From Kiritimatiellia bacterium (GTDB lineage Bacteria > Verrucomicrobiota > Kiritimatiellia > RFP12 > UBA1067): a stretch of 8,361 nucleotides of DNA. The first letter of the stretch is position 1; the number at the start of each line of letters is the position of its first letter. The DNA lies in NCBI GenBank assembly GCA_016296065.1, contig JAEDKA010000082.1:1-8361 (forward strand), written 5' to 3'. This document shows, piece by piece, positions 1 through 6,090 of this stretch. A model generated the notes under the pieces. The model was not told where the DNA came from. It saw only the letters and a program-made list of their open reading frames with translations, and did not search any database. The translations under genes were made by a program, and so were the position numbers.

Positions 1-1
1 T

Positions 2-136
2 TTTGAAATCCCAGATGGACACCCTAAATGTCCATCTGACTTTTCAATTCACAAGCGCATTGAAATCCGCCGGGACGGCCTCGCGCTGATCCCGCGCGGC
101 GACGTGCAGTGCGAGTTTGATTTTGACTTCCTGTAG
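2..136 (+). CDS. C-terminal end of an unidentified protein (partial)
   Basis: The frame starting at base 2 is open from the window edge to a TAG at 134-136, giving about 44 residues that end in an acidic, aromatic tail (FDFDFL). From about base 53 onward nearly every codon ends in G or C (CGC, GAC, GGC, GCG, CTG, CCG, GTG, CAG, TGC), as in the confident genes here, which argues that the frame is truly coding. I do not recognise the family and the start lies outside the window. The first third contains a perfect inverted repeat (12-38), so this part may be a small repeat read through by the gene. The stop lies 105 bp before the next start, and that next gene has its own probable promoter, so the two are probably separate transcripts. 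The alternative is a chance open frame in a degraded region. Confidence 0.55.
   Translation, partial: FEIPDGHPKCPSDFSIHKRIEIRRDGLALIPRGDVQCEFDFDFL
12..38. repeat. perfect 10-bp inverted repeat with 7-nt loop
   Basis: CAGATGGACA at 12-21 is the exact reverse complement of TGTCCATCTG at 29-38, around the loop CCCTAAA. ACTTTTC follows immediately, so as RNA it resembles a weak intrinsic terminator on the + strand. However, it lies inside a frame that stays open for another 32 codons, which argues against that reading. It could also be a small dispersed palindromic repeat inserted near the end of a gene. Confidence 0.6.
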
Positions 137-204
137 CGGAGAGTCATTGCCAAGGATTGCAATTCATACCCAAAAGGGGAGTCGGAGAGGGTGTGAAAAA
201 ATAA

Positions 205-210
205 TATAAT
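205..210 (+). promoter_or_regulatory. probable -10 box of the secreted protein/lyase operon
   Basis: TATAAT at 205-210 matches the sigma70 -10 consensus and sits in an A+T-rich patch (196-210). It predicts a transcript start near 217 and a leader of about 25 nt before the ATG at 242. No TTGACA-like box occurs at 16-18 bp upstream (positions 181-188 read roughly GTCGGAGA). The promoter is therefore either weak or needs an activator. Confidence 0.45.
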
Positions 211-230
211 TGCCTCAGACAGTTCCAAAT

Positions 231-236
231 AGGAGG
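231..236 (+). promoter_or_regulatory. strong Shine-Dalgarno for the 242 start
   Basis: AGGAGG at 231-236 lies five bases before the ATG at 242 and fixes that start. Bases 233-239 (GAGGCAA) are also the exact complement of TTGCCTC at 210-216, so a transcript beginning upstream of 210 could hide this site in a stem. Confidence 0.85.
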
Positions 237-241
237 CAAAG

Positions 242-2695
242 ATGAGAGACAAATCTGCGAAAGGGTCCGTTGTGTCCGCGCGAAACCGCGCCGTGCTTGC
301 GGCAGTTGCGCTTTTCGCCTGGGTGGCGAATGCGGAAACTTGGTGGGAGGGCGATTCGCCCGATGGCGGCTGGACGTATTGGAGTGAGACCGGGAACTGG
401 TACAACGGGTTGTCCTCGCCGGCGCACTTCGTAAACCGTAATTTTGTTGAAGGGCGTTCACGCGTTGTGCGCTTTGCCGCTCCTGAGGAATTTACGGGGA
501 ATCTTGTGTTCGGGAATGACAAAGAAGAAGGAAACGGTGCCGGTCCGGTCGTTTTCATTTCCGACAGCAACGCATCGGGCCTTGTCTGCAACGGCACGTA
601 CTACGTGGGCGCGAGCGATGGCGATGGTTCGCTGGCAATATCCAATGGAACGTATACCGCGACGGCATTCGAGATTGGTCAAGGTGGAAAGACTGGAAAC
701 GTGGAATTGGCCGAAGGCGACGTCCGGACGACAGGGAATTTGATTCTCGGCTCGGGCACGGGCGGCAACGGCACGCTCAAAGTCAGCGGCGGCTATATGT
801 ATGTCGGGGGCGAGTTGATGGTGGCAAACGCAGAATCCGCAATCGCGAGAGTAGAAGTGACGAACGCAACGCTTGAAGTGCAGAGCTGGGTGTGCATAGG
901 GCGCAACGGAGCGAACAGGAATGCGACCTTGACCGTTCAGAATGGCGGCGTGTTCCGGCATCTCGCGAACAACTACTGCGTCATCGGAAACTTCGCAAAC
1001 GACGGAAGCGAAAACAGACTTGTCGTCAACGACGGTGGCCTTGCTGAATCATACACCGACATGTATGTCGGAGAGAACGGCTCCGCCACGCTCACGGTCA
1101 ATGGCGGAACGGTCCGAACGCAGACGGCGAGCGGCGACGTGAAGTGGCTTTACATGAACAAGAATAATAACGCCGCCAGCGTGACGGCAATCGCGCTCAA
1201 CGGTGGCGTTCTTGAGACCGGGCGCATTGTCAAGGGAAGCGGTGCGGCGGGCGCGATCACCTTCAACGGAGGAACATTGCGCGCGCTTGTTTCTTCCACT
1301 CTTATCGCTGCAAGCGAAACGCTGAGCGTAACGGTCGAGGAGAAGGGGGGAACGATAGATACGAACGGCAAGAATATAACAATCGCGCAGGCGATAGGAG
1401 GAACAGGAACGCTTTCAATCACGGGCGGGGGAAACGTGACGTTCTCAGCCGTTCCGACTTGCCCGCTCTATGTCGAAGAAGGCGTGGTCGAGCTGCCGGT
1501 TGGCGCGACAGGCGAAAATATTACATTCGGGAAGAATGGATTTGTGAAATTCGACCTCTCCGGAGTCAGCGCAACAACGGGCGAAACCCCTGAAGAAACG
1601 ATACTTCCGCAGTCGCAGACGCTTTTGACGGGCGCGACGATTATTCTGAGTGACGGCGATACAATCGAAGAGCATGTCATAATAAAGAACGACGGCTCGC
1701 TCAACTGGAAAGCCGCCTTTTCCGATGGCGCGCTGACCGCTGCGCCTCAGACAGGCGTCACGCCAGACGTCTCCGTGTGGGTTGGCGGACACACTTCCGA
1801 CTACTCTCCTGTTGTAAAGGCGTTCAAGGAACGTTGGGAGACTGCGGGAAACTGGACGGAAGGCGTGCCGGGCGCTGACACAAAGGTCGTGTTCCCGGTC
1901 GCTGCGGAGGTTGTGCTGGGCGCGAACGGTGCGCACGTCTGCGGCGATGTTGTGCTTGCGGCGAAGGGCGAGACGCGTCTTTACTGCCAGCAGAAGGACA
2001 TAAACAACTCGTTCGCTCCCAAGTCCATTACCGGCAACGGCACGCTGCGTTTCGGCGGCATGGGGCTCGATACGTCCAGCGCCTCTGCGCCCTGCACGGT
2101 AGATGTGCCTGTCATCGCAGAGTACGATCCGCACTACACCGGGAGCGGCGCGTACGGCAACCACTACATTACTTACGTCAAGGGAACTGAGACATGTCCT
2201 GTGTCATTCAACAGGTCGTTGACGATCGAGGCTGAAAATTCCTGCCGCATTGAAGCCAATGTCGCGCTTAATGGAGACATCCTTGCCGACGGCTACCTGA
2301 CTTTCAATCATAATCAGACACTCCGTGGAGCGATTGCGGGTTCCGGCACTATTTCCGGCTCGTTCACTACGGCGGAAGGAGCGACGATCAGAAGCGTGGC
2401 CAGCGAGGACGACGGGGTGCGCTCTTCGACATGCCTGACAGTGACGGGAACGGCTGATCTCGTGAACGCCGAAATCGAGATGGTCGACGAGGATGGCGCG
2501 CTGGATGGCGCTGAGACTGGGGATGAGCTTGTCGTATTCAGGGCCGCAGAGATAATCAACTGGAGCGCAAGGACGGTTTCGGTCGGAGGCAGGCCATGGC
2601 GGGTGAAGCGCGTTTTTGTTACCGAAGGATCGGAGACATTCCATGCGCTTGTCGCTGTCAAGGGCGTGTGCGGCTTTGCCGTTTTCGTGAGGTGA
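242..2695 (+). CDS. secreted autotransporter-type beta-repeat protein, 817 aa
   Basis: Residues 1-31 form a Sec signal peptide: a basic N-region, a hydrophobic core (AVLAAVALFAWVA) and probable cleavage after ANA-31. The ATG follows a strong Shine-Dalgarno. An N-terminal module with W, G, DGGW and GNW occurs at residues 34-54. Roughly 120-292 then hold six or seven imperfect repeats of about 20-30 residues with the pattern V/I-G...G-x-L-x-V-x-x-G-G, resembling the repeats found in type V secretion and PEP-CTERM proteins (TIGR04393-like), which are expected to stack as a beta-helix. Similar looser repeats continue to about 400. A second W-x-G...RW...GNW...GVPGAD...VVF module lies at 513-552. 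A beta-rich C-terminal part ends in GFAVFVR. I see no C-terminal beta-barrel, PEP-CTERM motif, LPxTG motif or membrane anchor. The role is unknown; a surface or secreted adhesin or polymer-binding protein is plausible because it is co-transcribed with a pectin lyase. The gene is less GC-rich than those downstream. Confidence 0.85.
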   Translation: MRDKSAKGSVVSARNRAVLAAVALFAWVANAETWWEGDSPDGGWTYWSETGNWYNGLSSPAHFVNRNFVEGRSRVVRFAAPEEFTGNLVFGNDKEEGNGAGPVVFISDSNASGLVCNGTYYVGASDGDGSLAISNGTYTATAFEIGQGGKTGNVELAEGDVRTTGNLILGSGTGGNGTLKVSGGYMYVGGELMVANAESAIARVEVTNATLEVQSWVCIGRNGANRNATLTVQNGGVFRHLANNYCVIGNFANDGSENRLVVNDGGLAESYTDMYVGENGSATLTVNGGTVRTQTASGDVKWLYMNKNNNAASVTAIALNGGVLETGRIVKGSGAAGAITFNGGTLRALVSSTLIAASETLSVTVEEKGGTIDTNGKNITIAQAIGGTGTLSITGGGNVTFSAVPTCPLYVEEGVVELPVGATGENITFGKNGFVKFDLSGVSATTGETPEETILPQSQTLLTGATIILSDGDTIEEHVIIKNDGSLNWKAAFSDGALTAAPQTGVTPDVSVWVGGHTSDYSPVVKAFKERWETAGNWTEGVPGADTKVVFPVAAEVVLGANGAHVCGDVVLAAKGETRLYCQQKDINNSFAPKSITGNGTLRFGGMGLDTSSASAPCTVDVPVIAEYDPHYTGSGAYGNHYITYVKGTETCPVSFNRSLTIEAENSCRIEANVALNGDILADGYLTFNHNQTLRGAIAGSGTISGSFTTAEGATIRSVASEDDGVRSSTCLTVTGTADLVNAEIEMVDEDGALDGAETGDELVVFRAAEIINWSARTVSVGGRPWRVKRVFVTEGSETFHALVAVKGVCGFAVFVR

Positions 2696-4047
2696 CGGGA
2701 AGCCTTCCATCGTTTGCGCCGCTCCTTTGGCTTGTCGCCACCGCGTCGCTATTCACCGGTTCCCGGCTCTCCGCGGCGACGGTGGAGGCGAGGCGCGCGG
2801 AGGAGACGCTTGTTCTGAAAGGCGACCAGACGGGCAACGTCATCAGAATAGCGCCAGACTACCTTCCTGCGACGTGGAGCGTCGCGACTTCCATATTCGC
2901 GAAGGGCAAGCCGAAGTTCGAGCTTCCGGCCGACTATTACGTCAGGGCGGATGGCGACGGATGGTGGTCCGTTGCACGGCGCCACGCGCCGTGCGTGTAC
3001 AAATGGACCGGGGCAGGGAAGGACGGCAGATGGGAGAACGCGGCGAACTGGAGTCCGAGCGGCGTCCCCGGACGCGCAGACACCATAAGGCTCGCAAAGG
3101 AATGCACCATCGAATTGGAACGCGACCGCATGGTGTCGAACGTTGTGTTCTCCGCTAAGGTCATTCTTGCCGGCGGGGCGGTCCATGCGCAGAACACCGC
3201 TGGACGTGGCGCTCAGGCGAAGCTGGGCATACGCGCCGCCAGTTGCCTCGGGCGGGTGTCCATGAAGGATGGTGCGACCGTGCAGCCGCTCCGCGGCATG
3301 GCCGGCTATCAAGGTGTTCTCGTGTCCGATGCGGATCAGGTCACCCGCGTCGCTCTTACGCGCCCGCCCGCGTCATACGAATGGACCGGTGCCGCGAAGG
3401 ATGGCGCTTGGACGAGCGTCAGGAACTGGCGCGTGGGCGGGCGGATTCCGATGGAACCGCCGTGCGAGCAGGATGCCGTCGTTTTCCCCGCGAATGCGCC
3501 TGGCGCGAAGAAGGGAATCCTCCGCGTCGTGCTTCCTCCCGGGCAGACCGTCGTCTCCAACGTCGTGATGCAAACACAGGTATTCTGGCAAGGGACGAAG
3601 AGCGAGGATTTGCTCGGTTCGTGCAGGGAATCTAGCATTGACATTTGCGACCTCGCCGGCAACGCGTCGTTCACTGCTTGCGGCGAGAACGTGACTGTTT
3701 CAGTCCGCGGCGCTACGGATGTTCCGCTTACGGCCGCGAAAGGCGTTACGCTCGCGCTTTCACGGCATGGCCACAGGCCGTACCGCTCGGTCACGCTTGA
3801 GTATGGTGCCGCGTTCGTCCCGTACGACTGGACGGTGGAGATCGACCGTTTCGTCATCAAGGGAGGCAGCGCGATCCACTTCTGGCCACCGCGCCATTTC
3901 AACAAGTGGAGACCCCTCTGGGTCGTCCATGCAAGGCATCTCGACGGGAATCCCAAACTCGTAACTGATGACATGTCGCACTGGCGGCAGAACGTCGAGA
4001 AGTGGAACGACGGCTCGTCGATGCTGACGGTCAACTGGAAGGAGTGA
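2692..4047 (+). CDS. secreted protein with two W-x-G/NW modules, 451 aa
   Basis: The frame is open from an ATG at 2596, but I place the start at GTG 2692. It overlaps the previous stop by 4 nt (GTGA) and puts a normal signal peptide at the N-terminus: hydrophobic residues 8-22, with probable cleavage near residue 28-29 (SRLSA|A). The 32 extra residues from 2596 are Arg/Cys-rich and lie within the upstream gene. GTG 2692 has no separate Shine-Dalgarno, so translation probably depends on coupling. After an N-terminal domain (30-100) there are two copies of one module. The first starts at 103 (YKWTG, KDG, W114, NW119-120) and the second at 229 (YEWTG, KDG, W240, NW245-246). Each continues to a D-x-[IV]-x-[FL] strand and a VSNVV motif (148-152 and 288-292). 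The C-terminal part is beta-rich and ends VNWKE, with no anchor. Function is unknown; the gene sits between a repeat protein and a PL11 lyase, suggesting an extracellular accessory role in pectin use. Confidence 0.8.
   Translation: MTGSLPSFAPLLWLVATASLFTGSRLSAATVEARRAEETLVLKGDQTGNVIRIAPDYLPATWSVATSIFAKGKPKFELPADYYVRADGDGWWSVARRHAPCVYKWTGAGKDGRWENAANWSPSGVPGRADTIRLAKECTIELERDRMVSNVVFSAKVILAGGAVHAQNTAGRGAQAKLGIRAASCLGRVSMKDGATVQPLRGMAGYQGVLVSDADQVTRVALTRPPASYEWTGAAKDGAWTSVRNWRVGGRIPMEPPCEQDAVVFPANAPGAKKGILRVVLPPGQTVVSNVVMQTQVFWQGTKSEDLLGSCRESSIDICDLAGNASFTACGENVTVSVRGATDVPLTAAKGVTLALSRHGHRPYRSVTLEYGAAFVPYDWTVEIDRFVIKGGSAIHFWPPRHFNKWRPLWVVHARHLDGNPKLVTDDMSHWRQNVEKWNDGSSMLTVNWKE
4039..4044 (+). 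promoter_or_regulatory. Shine-Dalgarno for the PL11 lyase
   Basis: AAGGAG at 4039-4044, inside the last codons of the upstream gene, is four bases before GTG 4049. It supports that GTG start. An ATG at 4047 is in another frame and is followed at once by TGA. Confidence 0.75.
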
Positions 4048-4048
4048 T

Positions 4049-6046
4049 GTGAAAAGACATACCGCCATGCTGGCCGCGATTCTTTCGCTGGCGCTCGCGC
4101 CTGCGGCGGATGCCGACGCCGATAGGGGAATCTCGCCGAAGATGCGCGGCGCGCGCGATCCGTTCCCCGCGCGGACGACTGCATACGACGCGCGAAGGCT
4201 GCAGATGGAAAAGCTCGGGCGCGGAGTCGTCGCGGTGAGGGCGGGCGATGGCGGGAAGGATGTTTGGGTCTCATGGCGCTATCGCTCCATCGACCCGAGG
4301 GAGATGGGATTCAACGTCTACCGCGACGGCACGCTGCTGAACGGCGAGCCGATAACGAACGTCACGTATTTCGTCGATTCGGGCGCGTGGAAAGGCGCTG
4401 TGATGACGTACGAGGTTCGTCCGGTACTCGGGCGGCATGAACTCAGGCACGGCCGCGGGCGCTGGGTTCTGGAGGCGGACGCGGGTGTCGGGTATTTCGA
4501 CGTTCGGCTTCCCCCTCCGCCGCCGGAGAGCCGTCCGCCCGACGGACGCGTTCTCGGACATCACGCGAACGATTCGTCCGTTGGAGATGCCGATGGCGAC
4601 GGAGAGTACGAGCTGTTCATTAAGTGGGAGTCGGACGGTGCGGCGGACAATCTCGGCGGATATACTGGGGAGACGTATTTTGAATGCCTGAAAATGCCGC
4701 ACGGACGCAGCCTCTGGCGCATCTACATGGGCGTGAACATGCGTTCCGGCCCGCACTACATTCCGTTCGTGGTTTCGGATTTCGACGGTGACGGGAAGGC
4801 GGAGATGATCGTCCGCACCGGACCCGGAACGGTCGACGGATCGGGGCGCACGCTGAGGGACGACGGAACGTGGTCGGAACCGGGCGAGAAGGTGGAAGTG
4901 AGGGACTATCGCCAGAACGGACAGGTTCTTGACTGTCCGGAATATCTCAGCGTCTTCGAAGGGGCGACCGGTCGCGCCCTGGACACGGTGAAGTACGATC
5001 CGCCGTTCGAAAGTCCATGGATATGGGGCGACTGGCACAAGAGCCAGGGCAACCGCTCGCATAGGTTCCTGGCGTCGACGGCATATCTCGACGGGGTGCA
5101 TCCGTCGGCAGTGATGTGCCGTGGATACTATGCGCGCACGTGCCTTGCGGCGTGGGACTGGGACGGTCGCAATCTCAGGGAGCGGTGGCTCTTCGATTCG
5201 GAGGCGCCGCGGTGGCGCGGGCGCAACTTCGGGCATCAGGGATTCCACAACCTGCGTGTCGCCGACATCGATTTCGACGGCAAGGACGAGATTGTCTACG
5301 GGCAGATGGTCGTTGACGACGACGGAACCGGGCTCTACACGACGGGCATGGGGCATGGAGACCAGATGCACATCGTCCAGTCGACGCCGGACCATGTGGG
5401 GCTTCAGGTGTGGACGTGCCAGGAGAACGGGAAGGACGGCGTCGTTTTGCGCGATGCGCGCACGGGGGCTGTGATATTCCAGCAGAAGAGCGGCTTCGAC
5501 GTTCCGAACTGCCTGGCTGCGGATGTAGATCCTTTCCATCCCGGAACGGAGTTCTTCGCGGCTTCGAACCTCGGCGTCTTCGATCACACGGGCCGGTGGC
5601 TTGGCATCGCGCGCAACAAGCCGAGCTATTACAGGACTCACCGCTTTGCCGTGTGGTGGCTTGGGGACATGTCGCGCTCGCTCCTCGCCGATGCCGACGG
5701 GCTTTTCGACTACTCCATACGCTACCGCGGCGCGGGACAGAGGATGAAGTTCGAGGGCTGCGTCGTGAACAACGGCACGAAGGGCAATCCGTGTCTCGCC
5801 GCGGACATTCTCGGCGACTGGCGGGAGGAGGTCGTTCTTCGCAGGGCGGACGGTTCGGGCCTGCGCGTCTATGTCTCCACAGAGCCGACGGCGTACCGTT
5901 TCCACACGCTGATGGAAGACCCGTGCTACCGCAATTCCGTGGCGGCCGAGAACGCCGGGTACAACGTATGTCCGGAGCCGTCGTTCTATCTGGGGCCCGA
6001 TCTTCGCGGACATGGAATCTGGTTCCGCGGCGGTTTTGTCCCGTGA
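4049..6046 (+). CDS. secreted rhamnogalacturonan lyase, polysaccharide lyase family 11
   Basis: The enzyme cleaves the rhamnose-galacturonate backbone of pectic rhamnogalacturonan I by beta-elimination. Residues 1-22 form a signal peptide (MKRH, then a hydrophobic core, then ADA), so it acts outside the cytoplasm. Residues 55-155 match the N-terminal beta-sandwich domain of the family (LGRGVVAV, VSWR, FNVYRDG, TYFVDSG, YEVRPV). Residues 165-660 match the beta-propeller domain. Family landmarks include acidic calcium-type loops DADGDGEYE (180-188), DFDGDGKAE (244-252) and DIDFDGKDE (406-414), plus RGYYAR (358-363), AWDWDG (368-373), VDDDGTGLYTTGMGHGDQMH (422-441) and ILGDWREEV (587-595). At 665 aa it is slightly longer than Bacillus YesW/YesX, partly from the signal peptide. 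Characterised family members are calcium-dependent. I cannot tell endo (YesW-like) from exo (YesX-like) action by eye. No carbohydrate-binding module is visible. The GTG start is one base after the preceding stop, so it is translated with the two upstream secreted proteins. Confidence 0.95.
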   Translation: MKRHTAMLAAILSLALAPAADADADRGISPKMRGARDPFPARTTAYDARRLQMEKLGRGVVAVRAGDGGKDVWVSWRYRSIDPREMGFNVYRDGTLLNGEPITNVTYFVDSGAWKGAVMTYEVRPVLGRHELRHGRGRWVLEADAGVGYFDVRLPPPPPESRPPDGRVLGHHANDSSVGDADGDGEYELFIKWESDGAADNLGGYTGETYFECLKMPHGRSLWRIYMGVNMRSGPHYIPFVVSDFDGDGKAEMIVRTGPGTVDGSGRTLRDDGTWSEPGEKVEVRDYRQNGQVLDCPEYLSVFEGATGRALDTVKYDPPFESPWIWGDWHKSQGNRSHRFLASTAYLDGVHPSAVMCRGYYARTCLAAWDWDGRNLRERWLFDSEAPRWRGRNFGHQGFHNLRVADIDFDGKDEIVYGQMVVDDDGTGLYTTGMGHGDQMHIVQSTPDHVGLQVWTCQENGKDGVVLRDARTGAVIFQQKSGFDVPNCLAADVDPFHPGTEFFAASNLGVFDHTGRWLGIARNKPSYYRTHRFAVWWLGDMSRSLLADADGLFDYSIRYRGAGQRMKFEGCVVNNGTKGNPCLAADILGDWREEVVLRRADGSGLRVYVSTEPTAYRFHTLMEDPCYRNSVAAENAGYNVCPEPSFYLGPDLRGHGIWFRGGFVP

Positions 6047-6049
6047 CGT

Positions 6050-6074
6050 CGCCGTTGCCCCGGCGGATCGTTTT
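6050..6074 (+). terminator. weak hairpin terminator after the lyase
   Basis: CGCCG (6050-6054) pairs with CGGCG (6061-6065) around a 6-nt loop. TTTT follows at 6071-6074 after a five-base gap. The stem is short and the T-run distant, so termination would be partial. The loop is also the -35 box of the next promoter. Confidence 0.35.
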
Positions 6075-6082
6075 GGTATAAT
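6055..6082 (+). promoter_or_regulatory. extended -10 promoter of the two-component pair
   Basis: TTGCCC (6055-6060) lies 16 bp from a perfect TATAAT (6077-6082). The -10 is preceded by TGG, giving an extended -10. The predicted transcript start is about 6089, only two bases before the ATG at 6091. The 11-mer TGGTATAATAT at 6074-6084 recurs exactly at the tRNA promoter (8208-8218). Confidence 0.75.
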
Positions 6083-6090
6083 ATGAACAT

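Noticed and set aside
49..597. 182-codon - strand open frame over the intergenic region and start of the first large gene
   Set aside because: It covers the promoter and Shine-Dalgarno of the + strand gene and has no recognisable content.
2596..2695. Frameshift fusion of the two secreted proteins into one gene
   Set aside because: The second protein has its own signal peptide directly at the overlap, no slippery run is visible, and the GTGA arrangement is a normal coupled junction.
3336..4274. 312-codon open frame on the - strand opposite the second secreted protein
   Set aside because: Low-complexity Arg/Ser/Pro-rich translation, no ribosome site or family signature; the + strand gene has a signal peptide and repeated modules.
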